A stretch of 64,000 nt of DNA from Bacillota bacterium (GTDB lineage Bacteria; Bacillota; Clostridia; Oscillospirales; Oscillospiraceae), in the NCBI GenBank assembly GCA_023386265.1, contig JAEWKA010000007.1:124001-188000 (forward strand). The letters are read 5' to 3'. Positions 1 to 7,857 of this stretch are shown here, piece by piece (position 1 is the stretch's first letter; each line of letters starts with the position of its first letter). Position numbers and translations under genes: made by a program. The notes under the pieces were generated by a model. The model searched no databases. It was not told where the DNA came from and was given only the letters and a program-made list of their open reading frames with translations.

Positions 1-1
1 A

Positions 2-193
2 TTTGCAAAAAAGTATTGGACTGATGTTCGCGGAGTCGATAAAGAATATGCGAGCGTTATGGGGATGCTTTATATGATGACGCGATTGGGAACAGCAAAA
101 AAGATAACATCGACATTTGAAGAAGTTGCCGGAAGAAAGCCACAGGGCTTCCGTCAATTTGTTAAAAAGAATCTGAATGTGTGGGAAAGATAG
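2..193 (+). CDS. C-terminal end of NmrA-like NAD(P)-binding protein (partial)
   Basis: An open frame enters from outside the window and stops with TAG at 191-193. The 63 visible residues end in a stretch around GRKPQGFRQFVKKN and a terminal W-E-R. This resembles the C-terminus of NmrA-type atypical short-chain dehydrogenases, where a conserved G-R-x-P is followed by an F-x-x-F segment. The Rossmann domain is outside the window, so the family call rests on the tail only. It ends 23 bases before the stop codon of the convergent serine recombinase, so it may be the last chromosomal gene before the island. Confidence 0.5.
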   Translation, partial: FAKKYWTDVRGVDKEYASVMGMLYMMTRLGTAKKITSTFEEVAGRKPQGFRQFVKKNLNVWER

Positions 194-216
194 ATGTCAT
201 TAGATTTTATCTTTAC

Positions 217-1701
217 TCATTGAAAATAATAAATTTTTTCTGGTCCAGCAAGGGATTCCAAATCCGAACTTTTTATGTCCTTAAACGAGATAGCCTTTGA
301 GCCGTCTTTATAATTAAAGGTTATAAGAATGTAATCGTCATAAACTACGACAGAGTTAACAAAACTGTCTATTAGCCTGCGTCTTTCATCAAGTTGGGTA
401 ATATCTAGCACTCTGAAACGGCATATCCATTTTACTACCATGTCTCTAGGTATAAGTGGCTTTTGCATTTCTTCTTTTGTGATGCTAATTTCAAGCTCGT
501 CCTTTACTTTTTCCAGTTCCTCAAGACGCTGCTTTGTCGACGGTGTAATGATACCAGCCTGAATTGCATTAAGCATGTTCTGTATGCCTTTTTCGGCATC
601 TTGGAGCTGGCTCCGTAGAATAGGAAGCTCGCTGCTTTCACGTTGCTGGAGCTCAAAAACTGAATCAGCTAACTTTCCCACAAATGAATCGTCCATGATT
701 TTTTCCATCACGGCATTAATGACAGCATCCTCTAACCAGAGCTTTTTAATTGACTTATGTCTTGAGGTACATTCCTTTTTCTGCTTGCTGTTCACACAGC
801 GGTAATAGTGATATACCTGCTTAGACTGGCTTGTTCCACTTTCTCCAACCATAAAAGACTTACAAGTTCCACAAAAAAGCTTTGTTGTAAGTAAGTAATC
901 GTCCTCTGCTTTATGTCGTGCAGGGGCTTTTTTGTTTTTTGCCATCTGCTCTTGAACACGTTCAAACAAATCAAATGGAACTATAGCGGGAACACCATCT
1001 GGCTGAACAATCTCACGGTATCGATATTCGCCAATATATTTACGATTGTGTAGAATGTTGGAAACAAAGTTTAGGTCAACTTCTTTTCCTCTTACACTTT
1101 TTATTCCCGTGCTGTTAAGATAATCAACGATTTCTTTCATTGTTGCACTTTCTGCATATCGAGTGAAAATATCAAGTACAACAGGGGCTGTTCTGGTATC
1201 AATTTGATAATGCTGCTCGTCATCTATGAAGAATCCAAAGGTGGGCGTCCCGCCGTTATATTTGCATTTCAATGCGTTCTCGGTATGCCCACGGACGACC
1301 TTCTCTGAGAGTTCCGCTGAGTAGTACTCTGCCATACCCTCTAGAACAGACTCAAGTAGAATGCCATCTGAACCATCAGCTATGTTTTCCTTTGCAGATA
1401 AAAGTTTTACGCTATTTTTTTTGAGTGCAGCCTTGTAATGCGCACTGTCATACCGGTTGCGAGCAAAGCGGTCAAGTTTCCACACTATTACAACGTCAAA
1501 CAGTCCCTTGGCACTTTCCTTTATCATACGTTGGAAATCAGGGCGGTTATCTGTTTTGGCGGATAATGCTCTGTCTATGTAAGTGCCGACTATAGTAATA
1601 TCGTTGTGTTCGGCGTATTCTTTGCATTCCCTGATTTGTCCATCAATGCTTTCCTCTCTCTGGTTATCCGAGGAATAGCGTGCGTAGATTACACCGTTCA
1701 C
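217..1701 (-). CDS. Large serine recombinase
   Basis: Site-specific recombinase of the large serine family (494 aa), which would integrate or excise a mobile element by a covalent serine-DNA intermediate. The N-terminal resolvase domain (about 1-140) opens with Y-A-R-Y-S-S, giving the candidate catalytic Arg8 and Ser10, and holds the later R-x-D-R segment (KLDRFARNR). A recombinase domain follows (about 150-250). A zinc ribbon with C-x2-C and a distant second Cys pair lies near 275-315, then a Glu/Lys-rich coiled-coil stretch (about 350-420). The start is GTG, chosen because GGGAGG lies 7 bases upstream. It is full length for the family and shows no damage. Its own promoter lies at 1783-1812. 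Confidence 0.93.
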   Translation of the reverse strand: MNGVIYARYSSDNQREESIDGQIRECKEYAEHNDITIVGTYIDRALSAKTDNRPDFQRMIKESAKGLFDVVIVWKLDRFARNRYDSAHYKAALKKNSVKLLSAKENIADGSDGILLESVLEGMAEYYSAELSEKVVRGHTENALKCKYNGGTPTFGFFIDDEQHYQIDTRTAPVVLDIFTRYAESATMKEIVDYLNSTGIKSVRGKEVDLNFVSNILHNRKYIGEYRYREIVQPDGVPAIVPFDLFERVQEQMAKNKKAPARHKAEDDYLLTTKLFCGTCKSFMVGESGTSQSKQVYHYYRCVNSKQKKECTSRHKSIKKLWLEDAVINAVMEKIMDDSFVGKLADSVFELQQRESSELPILRSQLQDAEKGIQNMLNAIQAGIITPSTKQRLEELEKVKDELEISITKEEMQKPLIPRDMVVKWICRFRVLDITQLDERRRLIDSFVNSVVVYDDYILITFNYKDGSKAISFKDIKSSDLESLAGPEKIYYFQ

Positions 1702-1782
1702 TTTTTTGCCTCCCTAAGCATATTTATAAGAGTCTGGCTATTTAAGCAATTTGTTCATTAGACATTATTTATAATTGATTTG

Positions 1783-1812
1783 ATTATACCACAAATTTAC
1801 ACAATTTTGCAA
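1783..1812 (-). promoter_or_regulatory. Promoter of the serine recombinase gene
   Basis: On the minus strand a -35 box TTGCAA is followed by an 18-base spacer and a perfect -10 box TATAAT, about 80 bases upstream of the GTG start. The rest of the 345-base gap between 1701 and 2047 is AT-rich. It contains a loosely paired GTGGCC/GGCCAC segment at about 1925-1980 with no recognised function. Confidence 0.55.
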
Positions 1813-2009
1813 TCAAGCTTGAATTAAAGGCCAAAATTAACGGTTGTTATCAATACCGTATCTTAGGCCATTTTGCAATTTTCTGATAATAAGGATAAAC
1901 TTCTATATTTACAGAATTGAACTTGTGGCCCGTTGACCCTCAGTATGCTTAGTTGTAATAGGAGCTACTAATTGTTCCAGTTAGGCCACGGGATAAATAA
2001 TTAAATTAA

Positions 2010-2040
2010 CGAGCGGGAGATGGAAAACATCCCCCGCTCG
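2010..2040 (-). terminator. Rho-independent terminator of the 2047-2868 gene
   Basis: An 8-bp GC-rich stem (CGAGCGGG paired with CCCGCTCG) lies 7 bases after the stop codon. On the minus strand it is followed by a T-rich tract. Confidence 0.6.
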
Positions 2041-2046
2041 AAAATA

Positions 2047-2868
2047 TTATGCGCTTAGTATATCATGGTCTTTGCCATAATAAACAATTTCATCGAGTTC
2101 GGCATCGGTCAGGGCTCGGCAGGCATACATTTTTGGGATGGAGCAGTGATACTCATTAAGTACGTCGGGATATTCAGATGTATAAGAAACAATAAAATCG
2201 TATCTCCAGTTTTCAGTCGTTTTAACTATTTCGGTTGCTACATCCGCTTTTGAAGGGTACTTAAACTTCCCTTTATCGTTAATATATGCGCGTTCTTTCT
2301 GCATCCTTCCGAGAATTTCTTTTTGAAGGTACTGACTAGCAGAACATAGGTATTCATAATGAACAATGTTTTTAGGCACTAAAAGCAGTTTGCCCTTTGG
2401 CGCATTATAGCACGGTTGATTTTCGAAGAACTTCCATGAAGCGGAAGTTGTATCGAAGGACCAATATGAACAAACGCCATTTGGAGAAATTCCTCGCTTG
2501 GATAACTGGGAAAGAGTGAATTGGTTTAACGAATGGTTCAAAACGTTTGTTAATAAATCTGACAATCCATCTTTACCAAAGTCCGGAACAAGAACGGGTA
2601 AATCCATTGAAGAATTTATTGAACCAATTTTTTTCACAAGCGAATACAAAGGAGAAAACTTGCTCACAAGACCATAATAGGTGTTGCCATGACCGTTGTC
2701 ACCCTGACCATAGCCGAGACGCGTGTAATTTACTTCCCTAGCGTGTTCAAGCAATTTAATAACTTTATCTTTATCATCGCTTCTATATGCAGAATAGAGT
2801 TCATTAAAAAAGCATTTTATTATAGCATTAGCTTTTACGCACCAAGGGTCAGTCTGCACCTCAATCAA
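2047..2868 (-). CDS. Unknown protein; 5' end probably at an ATA codon at 3000
   Basis: A protein of unknown function (273 aa from the TTG at 2868) with no signal peptide or membrane segment and no motif I recognise. The frame stays open upstream to a TAG at 3013-3015, adding about 44 codons that look coding (an acidic run ending F-V-D-V-N-L-L-S-D-Q-T-L-F-I-D-P). That extension has no ATG, GTG or TTG. A strong AGAGGA sits 6 bases before an ATA codon at 2998-3000. Either ATA is the start, or an ATG has mutated and expression falls to the weak internal TTG. A GC-rich hairpin terminator follows the gene. It lies next to other unassigned island genes; a defence or toxin role is conceivable but unsupported. 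Confidence 0.6.
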   Translation of the reverse strand: MIEVQTDPWCVKANAIIKCFFNELYSAYRSDDKDKVIKLLEHAREVNYTRLGYGQGDNGHGNTYYGLVSKFSPLYSLVKKIGSINSSMDLPVLVPDFGKDGLSDLLTNVLNHSLNQFTLSQLSKRGISPNGVCSYWSFDTTSASWKFFENQPCYNAPKGKLLLVPKNIVHYEYLCSASQYLQKEILGRMQKERAYINDKGKFKYPSKADVATEIVKTTENWRYDFIVSYTSEYPDVLNEYHCSIPKMYACRALTDAELDEIVYYGKDHDILSA

Positions 2869-3122
2869 GCAAGGGTCGATAAAAAGAGTCTGGTCAGACA
2901 GTAAGTTTACATCAACAAAGTCAAAGTTTGCATGCCCGTTACACTCGCTGTTAAGCTCCTCGGAAACGAAACGAGTATATTTTTTACGAAAATTATCTAT
3001 AGTAGTTCCTCTCTAGTAATGGTTGGCTCATCACGTATTTTATTAAATAAATTTTTGTATCAGTATCAACATCAATCTCGCTGGTATTAACCTCCTATGT
3101 CAAATATATTTTACAAAACTTC

Positions 3123-3342
3123 TTGACAGCCAACATTCATTATGATAAACTATACACACTCATTGAATATAGTGAACACATAAAGTGTAATATGTTTTGT
3201 AACCTCTTGGGAAACCAGGGGGAGTTATTTGTTTCTACTTTTACACAACTATATTAGCATGTCTACCACAAAATAGCAATAGCATTTTGATGCTGTAATA
3301 CAATTGTAACATTATGGACAAGATTTAATCTTGTCTTTTTTT
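3123..3342 (+). ncRNA. Candidate small RNA with its own promoter and terminator
   Basis: A -35 TTGACA (3123-3128), a 17-base spacer and a -10 TAAACT (3146-3151) would start a transcript near 3157. It would end at a textbook terminator: 9-bp stem GACAAGATT/AATCTTGTC (3317-3335) and then seven T. No convincing reading frame lies between them; a TTG-started 15-codon frame after GGGGGAG is too close to its ribosome site to rely on. The predicted RNA would be about 185 nt. The pairing of promoter and terminator is visible; the function is unknown. Confidence 0.35.
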
Positions 3343-3576
3343 GTTGTCCGAACTGGCAATAAATCAGTGGGTCAAAGAAATGGGCACCACCGCACGGACG
3401 AGAGCCACGGGGGTACGGGGTCTCCGTCCGACAGGCCGCGGGCAGGTGCGGCTCTTTCGTGCCCGCACTCGGGTAGCAGAATGTTGGATACAGTAGAGGC
3501 TTAATTGGGGCTGCAGCTGCCCCCCACATATGCAGTACGACAAGCAGGGCGGCAATCAAACGATTGTCGCCCTGCT
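3343..3576 (+). ncRNA. GC-rich structured non-coding region, raiA-like RNA candidate
   Basis: This stretch is strikingly GC-rich inside an AT-rich island and has no credible gene. Several interleaved helices can be drawn: CGGACG (about 3396) with CGTCCG (about 3427), AGAGCC with GGCTCT, GCGGGCA with TGCCCGC, and a 3' hairpin of 14 pairs at 3544-3575 with loop AAAC. Nested and crossing helices with unpaired conserved-looking segments suggest a complex RNA rather than a simple terminator. Segments such as GAGAGCCACGGGG recall from memory the raiA RNA of Firmicutes, but I cannot verify this. The strand is inferred from the order of helices. Confidence 0.4.
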
Positions 3577-3645
3577 GCACTTTGCTAATACCTCTATTGA
3601 TTGCTGTCTCTTATGTCTTGCTTCATAAATGAGTATTCAAATTCG

Positions 3646-4395
3646 TTACCTACTCATCATATGGCGCGGTTTTCGCATTTCATTATAATGACCCATCTGT
3701 GCTTTGCTAATGGTGTTAATCCATTCGTCAATATGTTTACACGCATAGGTTACTTCAGTAATTCGTCCATCATACATAAAGCCCAAATTTCCAAATGTTT
3801 TTCTGAGTTTATGTATTCTATTTAGATTGTATACGGTCTCTTTCCCACTATTAGTTCTATACACTAAATATCCTTTTTTAAGCTGTAGTTTACCAAAGGA
3901 AAACAGAGAATTTGCCGTTGTCTCCATATAGACATAGTTTGCAACAATGTCCTTTACTCTCGCTACACTTTTGCTGGCTTCCAACTGAGTTGCATCTATA
4001 TCCAGCACTCTATTGAAGTAATCGAGGGCGGACAAATAATCGCCTTCAGCTTCAAAGTTTTTGGCGCGCATAAGCAGGTTATTTGTATTAGCTCCGGAAA
4101 TGTTGATGGTTGCATTCCCAATGTTCATGTTTCCGTTCATACTTACATTATAGTTATTTATTGCTTTCTCAACGATATAGGCTGAGTTGCAATAAGGACA
4201 GATTGCCGCATTCTGTACCGCATCAACTTTTAATGTAGCTCCGCAGCTCGTGCATTTCGCAGGGACAAGCCTTGAAGCTCCGGATGCCTGATTTTCGATA
4301 CCGCCCGTGCTGTTTGAGCCCAGCATAGATATACCGCAACTTGAACAGAACTGCGCTTCGTCCGGCAAATTTGCGCCGCATTTGATACAAAACAC
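3646..4395 (-). CDS. Double zinc-ribbon protein with TPR-like segment
   Basis: A 249-aa protein starting with a zinc-ribbon of the C-x2-C...C-x2-C kind (F-C-I-K-C-G...F-C-S-S-C-G). A second ribbon near residues 50-75 reads K-C-T-S-C-G...C-P-Y-C. A low-complexity Asn-rich link follows, then a helical tetratricopeptide-like unit (about 110-150: Y-L-S-A-L-D-Y-F-N-R-V-L). No enzyme motif is seen. The start is GTG at 4393-4395, chosen because GGGAGGTG lies 5 bases ahead; a longer frame from a TTG would begin inside that ribosome site. Members of this broad class are common next to stress and mobile genes, but their role is unknown. Confidence 0.75.
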   Translation of the reverse strand: MFCIKCGANLPDEAQFCSSCGISMLGSNSTGGIENQASGASRLVPAKCTSCGATLKVDAVQNAAICPYCNSAYIVEKAINNYNVSMNGNMNIGNATINISGANTNNLLMRAKNFEAEGDYLSALDYFNRVLDIDATQLEASKSVARVKDIVANYVYMETTANSLFSFGKLQLKKGYLVYRTNSGKETVYNLNRIHKLRKTFGNLGFMYDGRITEVTYACKHIDEWINTISKAQMGHYNEMRKPRHMMSR

Positions 4396-4468
4396 GAATT
4401 CACCTCCCAAATAAATGTTACTAATATCGCTATTACAATTATGGATAAGTCTATAACTCTCAATATTA

Positions 4469-5818
4469 TTAATTGTTGTCTGGACTAATTGGGATAATAA
4501 CGTCTAAATTTTGGATAATATCTATTGATTCTTGAAATTCAAATTCTTTAAAGTCATCAGCATGCTCTTCCGAGAATTTTATATAAAACTCAGATTTCCT
4601 AAAATCAATAAACAATGGCCAATCTCGTATTTGAATTGCGTTGTAAGAAGTCGGATATGTTTTCGTAAGCCTGTTATATACCTTTTCGTTATTATCCAAC
4701 AGACAATCCTTAGCAATTTTAAAGATGTCGGTGGCAATCGAGAAATCAAGTTTATTGATTAATTCTAAATATTCTGTTTTCCCTTGCTGTTTCAAAGCAT
4801 TTATATAATTAATTTCGTAAACGGCTTTGTCTATAAACTCAAAATTTGTATTTCTTCTTAATATTCCATAAATATGTTCAGCAGTTTTGTATTCTCCACA
4901 GCTTAAGGAAACAAAACCTTCATTTGCTAAATCGCCAAAATCGGTGCCGGATGCCTTAAGTACAATTAACATTTCATAGTGAAGGGAGCAGATAATTCTC
5001 CTCAGAACCGTGATAGAGTTTTCTAAATATAAGTCATCCGATGATATTTGCTGACCAATTTTGAGGGATTGGCTATATTTTTTATCAACACCATTTAGGT
5101 ATAGATTATTAACTTTACCATTGTTATGAATGCACAAATTTCGACGGTAATAAATTTCCTCAAATTCCTTGCGTATCTGAATATATCTATCGACACAAAT
5201 TACACTTTTCTCATTAATTTTATCCAAAGTCTTTAATGAGTCAAACATATTTTTCTCGATTTCTTCATTAAGTGACTGTAAGAGAATTTGACTTACCTCA
5301 TTACTAAATAATTGAGAAATTGAAATTTGTTTATTCTCAAAGTAGGACTTTGGGTCATTTAATACTAATGCTTCATATGAATTTGCCAAGTACATTTCAA
5401 ATATTGACACAATATTTGATAAAATAGAGTTTTCAAAAATCATTCGCTGATTATTTATTAGTTTCTTCCTGTTTCTGGCATTAGCAGGGTCGTATTTTTG
5501 GTCGAAACCAGGCATAAGAGTATAGGATAATGTACCTGTATCTCTTAAGACAACATCTATTACATCGTTTAAGTGAAGTTTTTCACCAACTAATGCATTT
5601 TGAATTTCATTTAACTTCTCGCTTCGCTCTGCTCCTACTTCATTTGCATATATGGTATCTAGTAATTCCGAAATTTTTAATGCTATGTCATTTATTTTAT
5701 ATAATTGCTGTTCCGAAGTTCGAATACAATCCCTAGAATCAGCAAAGAACTTACTTAAAGCTTCACACTGTAGCATTGCAGCACTAAAATCAATAATGAC
5801 CTTATTAGTTAAACCCAT
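4469..5818 (-). CDS. HEPN-like protein, candidate RNase or toxin
   Basis: A 449-aa soluble, mostly helical protein. The key visible feature is R-N-L-C-I-H at residues 226-231 inside E-I-Y-Y-R-R-N-L-C-I-H-N-N-G. It fits the R-x4-6-H active-site motif of HEPN ribonucleases, with the polar residue after the histidine and the preceding helix also as expected. The region before it (about 120-225) is helical. The C-terminal half (about 290-420) looks like helical repeats. HEPN proteins often act in abortive infection and toxin-antitoxin systems. No antitoxin partner (for example an MNT nucleotidyltransferase) is next to it. A strong ribosome site (AAGAGGAGC) precedes the ATG. Confidence 0.65.
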   Translation of the reverse strand: MGLTNKVIIDFSAAMLQCEALSKFFADSRDCIRTSEQQLYKINDIALKISELLDTIYANEVGAERSEKLNEIQNALVGEKLHLNDVIDVVLRDTGTLSYTLMPGFDQKYDPANARNRKKLINNQRMIFENSILSNIVSIFEMYLANSYEALVLNDPKSYFENKQISISQLFSNEVSQILLQSLNEEIEKNMFDSLKTLDKINEKSVICVDRYIQIRKEFEEIYYRRNLCIHNNGKVNNLYLNGVDKKYSQSLKIGQQISSDDLYLENSITVLRRIICSLHYEMLIVLKASGTDFGDLANEGFVSLSCGEYKTAEHIYGILRRNTNFEFIDKAVYEINYINALKQQGKTEYLELINKLDFSIATDIFKIAKDCLLDNNEKVYNRLTKTYPTSYNAIQIRDWPLFIDFRKSEFYIKFSEEHADDFKEFEFQESIDIIQNLDVIIPISPDNN

Positions 5819-5848
5819 AACTGTAAGCTCCTCTTAAAAATTTAGTAT

Positions 5849-5877
5849 ATTATACCATGTTTAAATTGTTTTGTAAA
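5849..5877 (-). promoter_or_regulatory. Promoter of the HEPN-like gene
   Basis: Reading the minus strand, TTTACA is followed by exactly 17 bases and TATAAT, placing the start of transcription about 25 bases upstream of the ATG at 5818. Confidence 0.65.
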
Positions 5878-5932
5878 AATATTTGTGAAATTTAATATAT
5901 TTTGTCAAAATCTCGATAAAATTTGGATAACC

Positions 5933-6284
5933 TGCATATAATAAAATAAGCCCACATAAGAAGAACGAAATCGAAAAAAACATAAAATTATAAAAAGTCA
6001 ATAGAAAGAGAGGAATATTTAGAAGAAAAAATACATAAGTCGAACATGATATTAACTAATTTCAGGATGTGAACAACAGGAAACCGATGTGTACGCAGTG
6101 GGCTTTGCGGACGTCGGTGACAATTTAAGGAAGAGCTTCGGCTCGAATCTCGCGAATACCTTTCCCGTATATTTCGGGACAGCGAACTGTAACGCTTAAA
6201 AATACAGCTGTTTTAACACATCCTGCGTAAGTTGATATGTACATAGGAGTGGCAAATAAACGGGCGATAGCCGGTTATTTGCTC
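5933..6284 (+). promoter_or_regulatory. Leader region of the 6332 recombinase-like gene
   Basis: A TGCATATAAT box at 5933-5942 resembles an extended -10 element, and related boxes occur at 7423 and 9373. At 6252-6282 an inverted repeat GCAAATAA/TTATTTGC with an inner CGG/CCG can form a hairpin about 50 bases before the ATG. Apart from the gene fragment at 6056-6199, I see nothing else in the 5819-6331 gap. Confidence 0.35.
6056..6199 (+). pseudogene. Gene remnant, C-terminal fragment of unknown protein
   Basis: A short open stretch of 47 codons with no start codon and no ribosome site ends at TAA (6197-6199). The peptide (D-V-Y-A-V-G-F-A-D-V-G-D-N-L...T-F-P-V-Y-F-G-T-A-N-C) looks protein-like. 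Its base composition is richer in GC than the surrounding DNA, as expected for a scar of a foreign or deleted gene. The parent family is not recognised. It lies just before the integrase-like gene, so it may mark a recombination junction. Confidence 0.35.
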
Positions 6285-6331
6285 TACGGCACATGCTCTT
6301 TTGCAGGAATACTACAAAGGAGTGTTTTTTT

Positions 6332-7300
6332 ATGAACGATAACGAAAAACTACACGGTGCGGCAAACCGTATAAACCGCAATTTACAGCATCAGCTTTCT
6401 ATGCAAAAACGATTCGGACAAAGTAAGCATGAAGCAAAACAAAAGACCCGTGATGATTACCTGAAGAAGCATGGCAATCTCAAGGGCTACAATCCTTCAA
6501 AAGTGGATGGCATTTTTTCATTTAAGACGATGGACAGCTATTGCCAGACCGCTAGGGAGTTTTCGGCATGGGCTGCAGACAATGGCTGCAAGAATCCAAA
6601 AGATATTACTCGAGAGCTTACCGGGAAATATCTTGTTGAACGGCAGGCAAGCGGCAAGAGCGCATGGACAGTTAGCAAGGACATGTCGGCTCTCAACAAG
6701 ATATTTAACTATGAACTTAGCAAGGCGGAGCTTGGTCTCAAGAATCGAAGCTTATCTGAAATCACCAGAAGCCGTAATGAAACAGCCAACGACAAGAGGA
6801 ATTTCAATAAGTACAAAGACCAGATTACCTTTGCTAAAGGGGTAGGGTGTCGTAGGCAATCTATTCTGAAGGTATGCCCCAGCGATTGTGCTCGTAATGC
6901 AGAGGGAAAGGTCGTAGCTGTTATGCTTACGGAAAAGGGCGGTAAAACTCGCGTAGCGCCGGTTCTTAACGATTATAAGGACAAGGTGACCGAGATGGTG
7001 GACAAGCACAATACGGGCTCAGAAAGACCGTTATTTAATGCATACGATTCCCACATAGACAATCACGCTTTCCGCTCAGAATACGCTACTGCGCTTATAT
7101 ATCAACTTGAATCAGAACGAGATGCTGGCATGGAGTTATGTAATGGCGACTTCGACCCTTGCTCTCTCGTTAATTTAAGTGGCAAGGATGCTGAAACTGA
7201 TGCTCCATATCGCGGGCATGACCGCGATATATGCGGTATGGTAAGCGGTGCTCTGGGCCACAATAGGCTCGAGGTTGTATTCCAAAACTACCTCAGATGA
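6332..7300 (+). CDS. Tyrosine-recombinase-like integrase
   Basis: A 322-aa protein with the layout of tyrosine recombinases. A basic N-terminus is followed by a SAM-like core-binding segment (about 50-140: T-M-D-S-Y-C-Q-T-A-R-E-F...W-T-V-S-K-D-M-S-A-L) and a C-terminal catalytic region. The expected residues can be placed: Arg in G-C-R-R-Q-S-I, H-x-x-R as H-A-F-R, L-G-H near the C-terminus, and the terminal tyrosine in N-Y-L-R. Spacing is compact compared with classical integrases, so it belongs to a divergent subgroup. The ATG at 6332 follows AAAGGAG; an earlier in-frame start is not supported. Genes immediately downstream are small and uncharacterised. Probable role: mobility of a small element within the island. 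Confidence 0.75.
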   Translation: MNDNEKLHGAANRINRNLQHQLSMQKRFGQSKHEAKQKTRDDYLKKHGNLKGYNPSKVDGIFSFKTMDSYCQTAREFSAWAADNGCKNPKDITRELTGKYLVERQASGKSAWTVSKDMSALNKIFNYELSKAELGLKNRSLSEITRSRNETANDKRNFNKYKDQITFAKGVGCRRQSILKVCPSDCARNAEGKVVAVMLTEKGGKTRVAPVLNDYKDKVTEMVDKHNTGSERPLFNAYDSHIDNHAFRSEYATALIYQLESERDAGMELCNGDFDPCSLVNLSGKDAETDAPYRGHDRDICGMVSGALGHNRLEVVFQNYLR

Positions 7301-7307
7301 TGAAATA

Positions 7308-7459
7308 AATTGTATCTGGGGATATTAAAGGGATATTATTGCGATATTTTTGGGATATTATTAGCAAAAAATGAAATAACATGTAAAAATATTTTGTTTT
7401 AGCCGATATTCTGCGAAAAATCTGCATACAATATATATGGAAGCACTTGGATTGCTTCC
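7308..7459 (+). repeat. Promoter-like leader, diverged copy of 10345-10436
   Basis: The AT-rich leader contains three spaced gggatatt-type words and an extended -10-like box TGCATACAAT (7423-7432). A hairpin GGAAGCA/TGCTTCC (7439-7459) lies just upstream of the next ribosome site. Its beginning (ctg..gatattaaagg) and end (tatacaatat) recur in the same order at 10345-10436, suggesting a duplicated leader. Confidence 0.35.
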
Positions 7460-7540
7460 GCACATATTAGAAGAAAGGAGAAGCTGAAATGTCAAAGGAC
7501 TCTTTTCATATTTAGCAAGAAGCTGAATTTTGATAAGTTA

Positions 7541-7792
7541 ATGAATATACGGCAACACGGAAATGCCCGACTTGAATACATAAATTTGCGCCTTGACAAA
7601 AAGCGGAATAAAGTCATGTCACGCAAGAAAAAAGATTGTGATTACGGCACCGGTATTCCAAAACATGAAGTTGAAGCGTTAGCAAGAATTCTGCTCCCAG
7701 AAATCCAAAAATTCTTCGAAAGCGAAGAAGGTCAGAAACAATTTGCGGAGTGGAAAGCACAGGAAGAAGCGTGCAGTAAAAAAACTGCATAA
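7541..7792 (+). CDS. Small unknown protein, probable 5' frameshift
   Basis: An 83-aa basic then acidic protein (G-I-P-K-H-E-V-E-A-L-A-R-I-L-L-P-E-I-Q-K-F-F-E-S-E-E-G) with no known family. The ATG at 7541 has no ribosome site; ATG at 7617 is an alternative. The best initiation signal is AAAGGAG ahead of ATG at 7489, which reads only eight codons to a TAG at 7513. Shifting one base there joins the long frame, so the gene probably suffered a frameshift near 7505. A clearly related but more damaged copy lies at 8652-8845, so the family was duplicated around the zinc-finger gene between them. Confidence 0.5.
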   Translation: MNIRQHGNARLEYINLRLDKKRNKVMSRKKKDCDYGTGIPKHEVEALARILLPEIQKFFESEEGQKQFAEWKAQEEACSKKTA

Positions 7793-7798
7793 CCACCT

Positions 7799-7821
7799 GG
7801 GGTCGGGTGCACCGCGACCCC
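7799..7821 (+). terminator. Hairpin between the small gene and the zinc-finger gene
   Basis: A 7-bp GC-rich stem GGGGTCG/CGACCCC with a 9-base loop lies 7 bases after the stop codon. There is no T run after it, so it may attenuate or protect the message end rather than terminate fully. Confidence 0.4.
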
Positions 7822-7857
7822 TACAATTTAGTTCTACATAAGAAAGGAACTATTATC

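Noticed and set aside
3263..3580. Two overlapping frames (105 and 63 codons) in the GC-rich stretch
   Set aside because: Proline/arginine-rich translations typical of structured GC-rich DNA, without ribosome sites; helices explain the sequence better.
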